Position numbers and translations under genes: made by a program
Notes under the pieces: generated by a model
What the model was told of the DNA's origin: nothing
What the model saw: only the letters and a program-made list of their open reading frames with translations
Database searches by the model: none
Shown here: in pieces, positions 1-5,843 of the stretch
Layout: each line of letters begins with the position of its first letter
Numbering within the stretch: the stretch's first letter is position 1
DNA from: Candidatus Tayloriibacteriota bacterium
GTDB lineage: Bacteria > Patescibacteriota > Minisyncoccia > Phycocordibacterales > PALSA-1337
Assembly (NCBI GenBank): GCA_023269245.1
Contig: JAHFMB010000019.1
Span: 1-7,310 of the forward strand
Length of the DNA: 7,310 nt
Reading direction: 5' to 3'

Positions 1-1
1 C

Positions 2-181
2 CGAGAATTACGCTCAAGAATATTGAAATTGGTGATGGAAAAAGCAAGAACAAAAAAGGAAATCCTGAACTATTTTGTGAAAGAGAAAGTGCCGCCTACG
101 CAGATAATAAATAATCTTATTGATCTAAACAATGAGGGATTTTTATTTTGGCGAAACAAATTATATTTTATTGTTCAATAA
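2..181 (+). CDS. C-terminal fragment of a winged-helix-like protein (5' partial)
   Basis: An open frame enters from the left edge and ends at TAA (179-181), giving 59 residues. It contains the stretches TKKEILNYFVKEKVPPTQII and LNNEGFLFWRNKLYFIVQ. The pattern of helix, turn, helix, then 'L-x-x-x-G-F-x-x-x-x-x-K-L-Y-F-I' resembles a winged-helix module, in which the last strands form the wing. This reading comes from the pattern alone. A C-terminal winged helix is known in DprA, among many DNA-binding proteins, and DprA next to recG would make sense, but nothing visible here proves it. The fragment is about 31% GC, clearly poorer than recG, which follows 60 nt later on the same strand. No terminator is seen between them. 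The frame is trusted because it reads as a coherent protein and stays open to the edge, but the identity is unknown. Confidence 0.6.
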   Translation, partial: RELRSRILKLVMEKARTKKEILNYFVKEKVPPTQIINNLIDLNNEGFLFWRNKLYFIVQ

Positions 182-229
182 TAGAAGCTTGACTGTATTT
201 CCTTCTTTCCTTCTTTGCTTTTTTCCTTA

Positions 230-235
230 TATACT
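230..235 (+). promoter_or_regulatory. -10-like hexamer of recG (leaderless start)
   Basis: TATACT lies 6 nt before the ATG at 242, within a T- and C-rich stretch. No good -35 box and no SD sequence are visible. Transcription would begin at or just before the ATG, giving a leaderless mRNA. This is the same arrangement as at the pilin gene and ftsH, and it argues against the TTG at 215, which would lie upstream of the -10. Confidence 0.4.
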
Positions 236-241
236 TACCCC

Positions 242-2710
242 ATGCCCCTCTCCCTCGACATCCCCGTTTCCGAACACTTCCGCATCACTCCCATCCAAAA
301 AGATGCTCTGAGGAAGCTTGGTATTCATACTATTGAAGACCTGCTCTACCACTTCCCCGCGCGCTATGGCAACACTGCCGAGGCACGATCAATAGATTCT
401 CTTGCCAAGGGTGACACTGCCGTCATCTATGGCAAAATCACCGGCCTCAAAGCAAGCAAGGGTTTCCACAGTCGCATCACCATGGCCACCGCCACCGTCG
501 AAGATGAATCAGGCCGCATCCAATGCGTTTGGTTCAATCAGCCCTACATCGCAAAAATGACCCCTGAAGGTGCCCTCGTTCGTATCGAAGGTAAAGTCAG
601 CGAGCGTCGTGCGAAGAAACCTGTAAAGGAACCGGTCCAAGCCGACATTACGGAGCGCGACGGCGCGAGTATAGCGCAGGGCGAGCACGCCCTGACGCGC
701 GTCGGCGAGGAGCGTGTTCCGGTACAGGTTTCTTCGCACGAAGTCCCCGGAAAACTCTATTTCTCAAACCCCAAACTAGAAGTTGTAGATAAATTACCAA
801 CTGGCGTCGGCGATTCACTATTCGGCAGCGGCGCCGAAGCTCATTCGCTCTACCCCGTCTACCCTGAATCCCGCGGCATTACCTCCCTCTGGATCTACCA
901 CTCTCTTCAAAAAATATTTAAATCCGGCATCCTCGATACCATTGCAGATCCGCTTCCCGATGACATGTTAGAAAAATACCATTTACCAAGCATTAAAACG
1001 GCACTCATTTGGATACACAACCCACTCACTCACGATGACGCCCTCTCTGCACGCAAACGTTTTTCATTCCAAGAAATATTTGTGATCCAACTCGGCCGCC
1101 AGCGCGCACGCCGTGAATATGAAAAGCACCCGTCATTTACTATAGAAACCGACCTCGCTTATGTCCAAGAATTCGTCCGCCGCTTCCCCTTCGTTGCCAC
1201 TGACGCTCAAAACCATGCCGTCGAAACCATTCTCGCTGACATGAAGCGTGGCCAAGCCATGTCTCGCCTCCTCGAAGGTGATGTCGGATCGGGCAAGACC
1301 GCGGTCGCCGCCGCAACAGCCTACGCAGTAATGACGTCGCGGCCAAAGTCCCGAAAGGAACTGGCCATTGCCGACATTACGAAACCGAAGACCCGAAAGG
1401 AATCGGCTCGAGCCGACATTACGGAGCGCGACGGCGCGAGTATAGCGCAGGGCGAGCACGCCCTGACGCGCGTCGGCGAGAGTCGTATTCCTGAAGGGGC
1501 TGAGGTAATCGATAATGCTCTGCGCCGCGGACCGCTCCAAGTCGCGTACATGTGCCCCACCGAAATCCTCGCCACCCAGCAATTCGAATCATTTGTAACA
1601 TATTTCTCCTATATGCCCATACAGATTGGCCTCATCACCGGCTCTGGGTGCTACAAATTTCCTTCAAAAGTAGACCCAAAGGGTTGGACTGACATTTCTC
1701 GTGCACAACTCCTGAAGTGGGTCGAAGATGGATCAATTTCCGTCCTCATCGGCACGCATGCCCTTATTCAGAAATCAGTGAAGTTCAAAAATCTTGCATA
1801 CGTTATCATTGATGAACAGCACCGTTTCGGCATAGCTCAACGCCGCAGATTGGTCAGAAAAGATACCATCGCCCCGCATTTACTTTCAATGACCGCAACA
1901 CCAATTCCTCGAACTCTCGCGCTCACTCTGTATGGTGACCTTGACCTCACACTGATTGACCAATCACCTGCCGGTCGTAAACCGATCATTACCGAACTTG
2001 TGCAGCCTGACAAACGTGATGAAACCTACAAAAAAATTCGCCAGGAATTGGAAGCTGGTCGCCAACTCTACGTCATTTGTCCGAGAATCAATGAACCTGA
2101 TCCCGATAAGGAAGCGGCTGTCATTGCAAAGTCCGTCAAAGAAGAAGCAAAGCGACTCAAACATTACGTATTTCCTGAATACGAAATTGATGTGTTGCAT
2201 AGCAAAATGAAACCAGATGAAAAAGATGCAGTGATGGCTGAATTCAAGGCAGGCAAAATCCAGATCCTCTGTGCAACATCGGTCGTGGAAGTTGGGGTAA
2301 ATGTGCCCAACGCAACAGTTATTATTATTGAGGGTGCTGAACGATTCGGCCTGGCACAACTTCACCAATTACGAGGACGAGTCATACGCAGTTCGTATCA
2401 GGCATACTGTTATGCCTTTACTGAAACCAATTCTGCAAAATCAATCGAACGCCTCAAAGCGCTCCAGCATGCAAAAAATGGCTTTGAACTTGCCGAACTC
2501 GACCTTGCTCAGCGTGGTGCTGGAGAACTTTCTGGCATGCGCCAGTGGGGTGTCTCCGATGTGGCCATGGAAGCTCTGAAGAATTTGAAGATGGTTGAGG
2601 CTGCGCGAACTGAGGCGGTTAGGCTTATTACTAAAGATATGTCGTTGGGTGAATATCCGCTGCTGAAGAAAGCTGTGGAAAAACATACCAGCGAGTCCCA
2701 TTTTGAGTGA
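242..2710 (+). CDS. recG: ATP-dependent DNA helicase RecG with two in-frame repeat insertions
   Basis: RecG is a superfamily 2 DNA translocase that remodels stalled replication forks and branch-migrates Holliday junctions. Residue numbers count from the ATG at 242 (822 aa). The N-terminal RecG signature LLYHFPARY is at 34-42, followed by the OB-fold wedge domain. Helicase motifs are Walker A GDVGSGKT at 346-353, DEQH at 524-527, TATPIPRT at 551-558 and motif VI QLHQLRGRV at 706-714. The C-terminal region is complete. RecG is usually about 680-700 aa; the excess is explained by two insertions, at about residues 123-167 in the wedge domain and about 366-425 between motifs I and Ia. Both keep the frame and carry the same peptide core (see the repeat entries). 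Motif VI reads GRVIR where GRVGR is usual. A TTG at 215 would add nine residues, but the ATG fits the -10-like hexamer better. The gene ends 13 nt from the convergent pilin gene. Identity is certain; activity with the insertions is inferred from the intact motifs. Confidence 0.96.
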   Translation: MPLSLDIPVSEHFRITPIQKDALRKLGIHTIEDLLYHFPARYGNTAEARSIDSLAKGDTAVIYGKITGLKASKGFHSRITMATATVEDESGRIQCVWFNQPYIAKMTPEGALVRIEGKVSERRAKKPVKEPVQADITERDGASIAQGEHALTRVGEERVPVQVSSHEVPGKLYFSNPKLEVVDKLPTGVGDSLFGSGAEAHSLYPVYPESRGITSLWIYHSLQKIFKSGILDTIADPLPDDMLEKYHLPSIKTALIWIHNPLTHDDALSARKRFSFQEIFVIQLGRQRARREYEKHPSFTIETDLAYVQEFVRRFPFVATDAQNHAVETILADMKRGQAMSRLLEGDVGSGKTAVAAATAYAVMTSRPKSRKELAIADITKPKTRKESARADITERDGASIAQGEHALTRVGESRIPEGAEVIDNALRRGPLQVAYMCPTEILATQQFESFVTYFSYMPIQIGLITGSGCYKFPSKVDPKGWTDISRAQLLKWVEDGSISVLIGTHALIQKSVKFKNLAYVIIDEQHRFGIAQRRRLVRKDTIAPHLLSMTATPIPRTLALTLYGDLDLTLIDQSPAGRKPIITELVQPDKRDETYKKIRQELEAGRQLYVICPRINEPDPDKEAAVIAKSVKEEAKRLKHYVFPEYEIDVLHSKMKPDEKDAVMAEFKAGKIQILCATSVVEVGVNVPNATVIIIEGAERFGLAQLHQLRGRVIRSSYQAYCYAFTETNSAKSIERLKALQHAKNGFELAELDLAQRGAGELSGMRQWGVSDVAMEALKNLKMVEAARTEAVRLITKDMSLGEYPLLKKAVEKHTSESHFE
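607..741. repeat. In-frame palindromic insertion element, copy 1 (in recG)
   Basis: A 135-nt imperfect palindrome lies inside recG. The outer arms are perfect over 19 bp (607-625 with 723-741) and extend, with two mismatches, to 607-632 with 716-741. Inside, GCCGAC at 641-646 can pair with GTCGGC at 701-706, and a central hairpin pairs CAGGGCG 677-683 with CGCCCTG 688-694 around AGCA. Positions 640-709 match 1411-1480 exactly over 70 nt (50 of 70 bases are G or C). In the recG frame the core encodes ADITERDGASIAQ followed by GEHALTRVGE. The 135-nt length is 45 codons, so the frame is kept. The design recalls the Rickettsia palindromic elements (RPE), which also sit in frame within genes; any relation is inference. 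Confidence 0.85.
1346..1492. repeat. In-frame palindromic insertion element, copy 2, with a partial tandem unit
   Basis: The 70-nt core at 1411-1480 is identical to 640-709 and is read in the same frame, giving the same peptide. It is preceded by two versions of the element's left flank, 1346-1381 and 1388-1423, offset by 42 nt (14 codons). Each has the form AAGnCCCGAAAGGAA, then a variable part, then GCCGACATTACG, encoding KSRKELAIADIT and KTRKESARADIT. The long outer arms seen in copy 1 are not evident; only a short AGGAAT (1398-1403) with ATTCCT (1487-1492) pairing remains. The insertion separates the Walker A helix of RecG from motif Ia (QVAYMCPTE), a surface position likely to tolerate extra residues. 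Confidence 0.83.
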
Positions 2711-2723
2711 CACAACTCCATGC

Positions 2724-3593
2724 CTACTCCGTCAAAATAATGATGTTCATACCATTACTCGTCCCATTTGCGTTGACTACTGTCATAATGTACTGGCTTT
2801 CATCCAAAGGGGCTGCCACATCAAAATTGCCGCCAACGGTACCAGAAGCCCCGTCCGACGGGATTCTTATTTCATAGAAGCTAAATACGTTACGAAGTAC
2901 AACTTCCAATGGCCCCGTCAGATAATATCCTTCGATTGATATGTTCCCGCCCGGAGTTACTTTATACATCCCCGTTTGTTGGTCACCACTAATTAAGCTG
3001 TTGTTGAGGTCATAAATGACCGGTATCGGCCCATTCCCACTCGAAGGGGGTGAGGTAAATCCAGTAGACTGCGAATTTGAGGAGCCAGAGAAGCTCGAAG
3101 AGCTTTCTAGAGGGGCGTAAAGCTGATACATGCTATTTGAGGCGGAGCATGAATTTGTCTGGCAATAATATTGCATTGCCAAAGGGGCAACATATACATA
3201 CCCGAGTGAGTTCCCGGAAGGAGACAAGCACAAAGGACACGGATCACTTGGAAGTGTTGGGATAAACTCGGCTATATCACTTTGAAACTTCTGCCACGCG
3301 GTAAGCGTACTCGCACTTACCCCTTGTGTCGAGATGGCCACGCAGCCAGATACCACATTGAGATCAGTCACCGACTGCTGCTGCACCGCGCATCCTGATT
3401 GAAGCAGAGGTACGTGGCCGTATTTTGATTGATATAGCTGGACGGCTGTATCAATCTGATTAATCTGTTGCTGGCGCGCGCGATCCCGTGCCAGTGCGCG
3501 TATCGGTGCGACAGATGCAATGACAATACTCGAAAGCATGCTTATGATCGATACGACGACCAGCATCTCAATAAGAGTAAATCCGCGTCTCAT
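2724..3593 (-). CDS. Type IV pilin-like prepilin with Ser-rich linker and C-terminal beta-sandwich-like domain
   Basis: The 289-aa product begins MRRGFTLIEMLVVVSIISML. This is a class III prepilin signal: a short basic leader, cleavage expected between G4 and F5 by a PilD-type peptidase, E at mature position 5, and a hydrophobic helix to about residue 30. The helix continues as an amphipathic stretch to about 56, as in pilins and pseudopilins. Residues 57-160 form a globular region with six cysteines (68, 84, 119, 122, 144, 149), possibly disulfide-linked or metal-binding. Residues 164-186 are a Ser/Gly/Pro linker. Residues 188-289 look like an IPT/TIG-type domain: GGNISIEGYYLTGPLEVVLR early and YIMTVVNANGTSNGMNIII at the end. 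The fold call is by pattern only. The protein is longer than a typical major pilin, so a minor pilin or surface pseudopilin is likelier. No other pilus gene is in the window. The start follows a -10-like TAGAAT by 7 nt and has no SD. Confidence 0.85.
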   Translation of the reverse strand: MRRGFTLIEMLVVVSIISMLSSIVIASVAPIRALARDRARQQQINQIDTAVQLYQSKYGHVPLLQSGCAVQQQSVTDLNVVSGCVAISTQGVSASTLTAWQKFQSDIAEFIPTLPSDPCPLCLSPSGNSLGYVYVAPLAMQYYCQTNSCSASNSMYQLYAPLESSSSFSGSSNSQSTGFTSPPSSGNGPIPVIYDLNNSLISGDQQTGMYKVTPGGNISIEGYYLTGPLEVVLRNVFSFYEIRIPSDGASGTVGGNFDVAAPLDESQYIMTVVNANGTSNGMNIIILTE

Positions 3594-3600
3594 ACCGGAT

Positions 3601-3606
3601 ATTCTA
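3601..3606 (-). promoter_or_regulatory. Extended -10 of the pilin gene (leaderless start)
   Basis: On the minus strand TGC-TAGAAT forms an extended -10, with TAGAAT at 3606-3601. It is separated from the ATG by 7 nt (ATCCGGT). No clear -35 and no SD are present. Transcription is expected to start at or next to the ATG. Confidence 0.45.
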
Positions 3607-3701
3607 GCACAGCAAAAAAACGGGGCTGTACTGTTTTCAGTTTTCTAGTTAGTATTCCTGTATCCCGCCCTTAGCTCAGTTGGTTAGAGCACAGAGCTTA
3701 T

Positions 3702-3847
3702 GGGCTCAAGCGAGTATCCTTGAAAACTAGGTCCGCCCTTAGCTCAGTTGGTTAGAGCACAGAGCTTATACCTCTGGGGTCCTTGGTTCGAATCCAAGAG
3801 GGCGGACGTAGTTTTAAAGGTACGAGCACAGAGTCCATATGAAATAT
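3702..3847 (+). other. Anticodon-loop insertion that folds as a long stem capped by the inner tRNA
   Basis: The 31-nt left flank (3702-3732) pairs with the right flank (3808-3844) around the inner tRNA. From outside in: TAT 3699-3701 with ATA 3837-3839; GGGCTC 3702-3707 with GAGTCC 3831-3836 (one G-U); internal loop AA against ACA; GC, tandem G-A pairs, GTA (3710-3716) with TACGAGC 3821-3827; bulged T3717; CCTT 3718-3721 with AAGG 3817-3820; a G-A mismatch; AAAACTA 3723-3729 with TAGTTTT 3809-3815; a G-G mismatch; then GT with AC, leading into the tRNA acceptor. That is about 27 standard or wobble pairs outside the tRNA. The right flank also contains GAGCACAGAG (3824-3833), a copy of tRNA positions from the D stem to the anticodon stem. 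Function unknown; the pairing was worked out by eye. Confidence 0.65.
3733..3806 (+). tRNA. tRNA-Ile (anticodon UAU), inner complete copy, no encoded CCA
   Basis: This 74-nt cloverleaf is intact. The acceptor is CCGCCCT 3733-3739 with AGGGCGG 3799-3805, and the discriminator is A3806. The D stem is GCTC/GAGC around AGTTGGTTA; the anticodon stem is CAGAG 3760-3764 with CTCTG 3772-3776; the loop CTTATAC puts TAT at 34-36 (3767-3769). The variable loop is GGGTC, and the T arm is CTTGG-TTCGAAT-CCAAG. UAU reads the Ile codon AUA. Most bacteria read AUA with a CAU tRNA modified by TilS, so UAU is uncommon. The bases after A73 are CGT, so CCA would have to be added after transcription. Bases 3731-3732 (GT) can pair with 3806-3807 (AC), and the pairing goes on into the flanks, so the acceptor stem sits on a longer helix. 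Confidence 0.88.
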
Positions 3848-3894
3848 ACCTCTGGGGTCCTTGGTTCGAATCCAAGAGGGCGGACCAAATTGAA

Positions 3895-5808
3895 CTACAC
3901 CTTTTCCTGTTTCTTCTTCAACACTATCCCCTGCGCCGTGATCAGCGACTCATACTCATCGCGTTCAATAGTTTCCTTTTCAACAAGGCGCTGCGCCACA
4001 ATTTCAAATATTTTTTCGTGAGTTTTGAGAGTTTTTTCAGCCAGTGTACGTGCCTCGGTCATAATACGAGCAACCTCCGCATCAATTTCTGCGGCAACTT
4101 TTTCTGAATATTCGCGATCACCGACACCTTGGCCAAACAATACCTTTCCTGATGGGCTCTCGAGAGCAACCGGGCCAATCTTTTCTGACATGCCATATTG
4201 CGTCACCATGGCACGCGCCAATGCCGTTGAAACCTGGAGATCATTCGAAGCACCAGTGGTGAAATCGTCATAGATCATACGTTCAGCTACATAGCCACCG
4301 AGCGAAACAGCGATGTCATCGAGGAATTCCTTACGCGACTGGAGTTTGCGATCTTCAAGCGGCAACTTGAGCGTATACCCTGCCGCACGTCCGCGGGAAA
4401 TAATTGAAATCTTGTGCACCGGATCGGCGTGCGGGAGAACCGACGCAACGATCGCATGGCCCGCCTCATGATACGCCGTAATTTCCTTTTCCTGTGCAGA
4501 AAGGATGTGACTGCGGCGCTCGGGGCCGAGCATAACTTTTTCAATAGAACGAATGAGGTCGAACTGACCAATCTTGGTACGATCTTCACGAGCTGCGAGA
4601 ATAGCGGCCTCATTCATGAGTGAAGCTAAATCTGCACCGGAAAAGCCCGGCGTACGTTCAGCAACAATGGAAATATTCACATCTTCAGCCAGCTGTTTCT
4701 TGGCAGAATGGATCTTGAGGATTTCTTCACGGTCACCACGATCTGGTAAATCAATGACCACACGGCGATCAAAACGACCTGGGCGCAGAAGTGCCGGATC
4801 GAGAACATCGGGCCTATTTGTGGCAGCCATGACAATAACCTTCTCATTTGGCTCAAAACCATCCATTTCAACGAGAATTTGGTTCAGCGTCTGTTCGCGT
4901 TCGTCATTGCCTCCGCCCATACCGGAACCACGCGCACGACCAACGGCATCAATTTCATCGACAAAGACGATAGCCGGCGCCGTTTCTTTTGCCATCTTGA
5001 AGAGATCACGCACACGAGACGCGCCAACACCGACGAACATTTCCACAAATTCTGAACCGGAGATAGCAAAGAACGCCACATTCGCCTCCCCTGCTACCGC
5101 ACGTGCAAGCAAGGTCTTACCAGTTCCTGGTGCGCCCATGAGAAGCACGCCCTTCGGAATCTCAGCGCCGATCTCGATAAACTTTTTTGGATTTTTGAGG
5201 AAGTCGACAATCTCGGAGAGTTCCTGCTTGGCCTCTTTTGCGCCAGCAATATCTTTGAATGTTACCTTCTGCTTTTTATCATCAGGTAACGTGATGCGAG
5301 CCTTTGACTGCCCAAAAGAAAGGGCTTGGACACCGGCGCCTTTCACTTGTCGCGAAAGAAGCCAGATAAAGAAAATGAGGAATAAAAGTGGTGCCAAAAA
5401 TGGCGCAAGTTGTCCCAACCAATAACCAAAGCCGCTTGGGTCATTGACCATAATGGTGGTCGAAGCCAATTGTTTCTGAGATACACCAAATCGAGAGAAA
5501 CTTTCTGTAAGTGAAGCATCTGTTTCTTTTTGTGTTGTCCTAACAGACTTGTCCGCGTAATGGGCAGTTATGCGATCGCCACTGATGGACAACGATGAAA
5601 CCAAGCCCTTTTCAACGTCTCCCGCCAGAGTTGACAGCGAAACCGATGAAGAATCGACTGTCGCGCCACCGAATTGGGAATACACGCCGGCAATCAACAA
5701 AAATACCAATACAATGATAAGTATAACATTGATAAAATTCATGCGTGGCGGCATCATGCCGCGACTGGACTTGGGGTCAGATTGTGGATGCGAAGGATTT
5801 GTTGACAT
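3895..5808 (-). CDS. ftsH: ATP-dependent zinc metalloprotease FtsH
   Basis: FtsH is a membrane-anchored AAA+ hexameric protease that extracts and degrades membrane and short-lived cytosolic proteins. The 637-aa protein has the standard order. TM1 is at about 24-43, an extracytoplasmic domain at about 45-130, and TM2 at about 134-152. The AAA module follows, with Walker A GAPGTGKT 225-232, pore loop [11 protein letters not shown] near 258-268, Walker B VFVDEID 281-287 and the second region of homology [20 protein letters not shown] (329-348). The zinc site is HEAGH at 447-451, with D523 in ASNDLQVST as the likely third ligand. Length and all catalytic residues are normal. The ATG lies 7 nt after a perfect TATAAT with a good -35, and there is no SD, so a leaderless mRNA is expected. 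The stop codon is 7 nt from the CCA end of the convergent interrupted tRNA, with no terminator visible between them. Confidence 0.98.
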   Translation of the reverse strand: MSTNPSHPQSDPKSSRGMMPPRMNFINVILIIVLVFLLIAGVYSQFGGATVDSSSVSLSTLAGDVEKGLVSSLSISGDRITAHYADKSVRTTQKETDASLTESFSRFGVSQKQLASTTIMVNDPSGFGYWLGQLAPFLAPLLFLIFFIWLLSRQVKGAGVQALSFGQSKARITLPDDKKQKVTFKDIAGAKEAKQELSEIVDFLKNPKKFIEIGAEIPKGVLLMGAPGTGKTLLARAVAGEANVAFFAISGSEFVEMFVGVGASRVRDLFKMAKETAPAIVFVDEIDAVGRARGSGMGGGNDEREQTLNQILVEMDGFEPNEKVIVMAATNRPDVLDPALLRPGRFDRRVVIDLPDRGDREEILKIHSAKKQLAEDVNISIVAERTPGFSGADLASLMNEAAILAAREDRTKIGQFDLIRSIEKVMLGPERRSHILSAQEKEITAYHEAGHAIVASVLPHADPVHKISIISRGRAAGYTLKLPLEDRKLQSRKEFLDDIAVSLGGYVAERMIYDDFTTGASNDLQVSTALARAMVTQYGMSEKIGPVALESPSGKVLFGQGVGDREYSEKVAAEIDAEVARIMTEARTLAEKTLKTHEKIFEIVAQRLVEKETIERDEYESLITAQGIVLKKKQEKV

Positions 5809-5815
5809 AGAACTG

Positions 5816-5843
5816 ATTATAACGACAAGTGAGGATTTGTAAA
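5816..5843 (-). promoter_or_regulatory. Sigma-70-type promoter of ftsH (leaderless)
   Basis: On the minus strand -35 TTTACA (5843-5838), a 16-nt spacer and -10 TATAAT (5821-5816) form a near-consensus promoter. Only 7 nt separate the -10 from the ATG (5808), so the predicted transcription start falls on or beside the start codon. Confidence 0.75.

Larger units (their letters stand above)
3665..3887 (+). tRNA. tRNA-Ile(UAU) interrupted in the anticodon loop by an insertion that carries another tRNA
   Basis: The 5' half at 3665-3701 holds acceptor strand CCGCCCT, the full D arm, CAGAG of the anticodon stem and loop bases through nt 36. The 3' half at 3848-3887 (the repeat itself begins at 3845) holds loop end AC, CTCTG (3850-3854), the T arm (3860-3876), acceptor strand AGGGCGG (3877-3883), A73 and an encoded CCA (3885-3887). 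Joined, the halves give a complete tRNA identical to the inner tRNA at 3733-3806. Each half is an exact copy: 37 nt (3665-3701 against 3733-3769) and 41 nt (3845-3885 against 3767-3807). The intervening 146 nt would begin after anticodon nt 36; because TAT occurs at both junctions, the true join could be shifted by up to 3 nt. No group I intron core and no strict bulge-helix-bulge motif is seen, so how or whether the halves are joined is unknown. The alternative is a decayed tandem array of three tRNA copies. Confidence 0.5.

Noticed and set aside
215..241. TTG start for recG at 215, adding nine residues
   Set aside because: The extra residues (MLFSLYTYP) are not RecG-like, no SD precedes the TTG, and the -10-like hexamer at 230-235 would lie inside the coding region.
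1133..1582. Minus-strand frame of 149 codons inside recG
   Set aside because: It is antisense to conserved RecG motifs; it stays open largely because the palindromic element is open on both strands.
2690..2730. Bidirectional terminator between recG and the pilin gene
   Set aside because: Only a 4-bp GAGT/ACTC stem without a T-run is present.
3702..3847. Group I intron in the tRNA
   Set aside because: Without the inner tRNA only 68 nt remain; no P3-P7 core is visible and the insertion does not end in G. A P1-like pairing GAGCTT/GGGCTC (3694-3699, 3702-3707) exists but has a 2-nt loop.
3692..3854. Archaeal-type bulge-helix-bulge splice site
   Set aside because: The extra unpaired bases (about 8-9 nt, GAAATATAC) lie on one strand only, not as two 3-nt bulges across a 4-bp helix, and bacteria usually lack the endonuclease.
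3748..4107. Plus-strand open frame over the tRNA locus and ftsH end
   Set aside because: Its first part is only the translated tRNA repeats (LWGPWFESKRAD twice) and the rest is antisense to ftsH.
4574..5425. Long plus-strand open frame of 283 codons
   Set aside because: It lies antisense within the conserved AAA core of ftsH and has a low-complexity, Ser/Arg-rich translation typical of a shadow frame.
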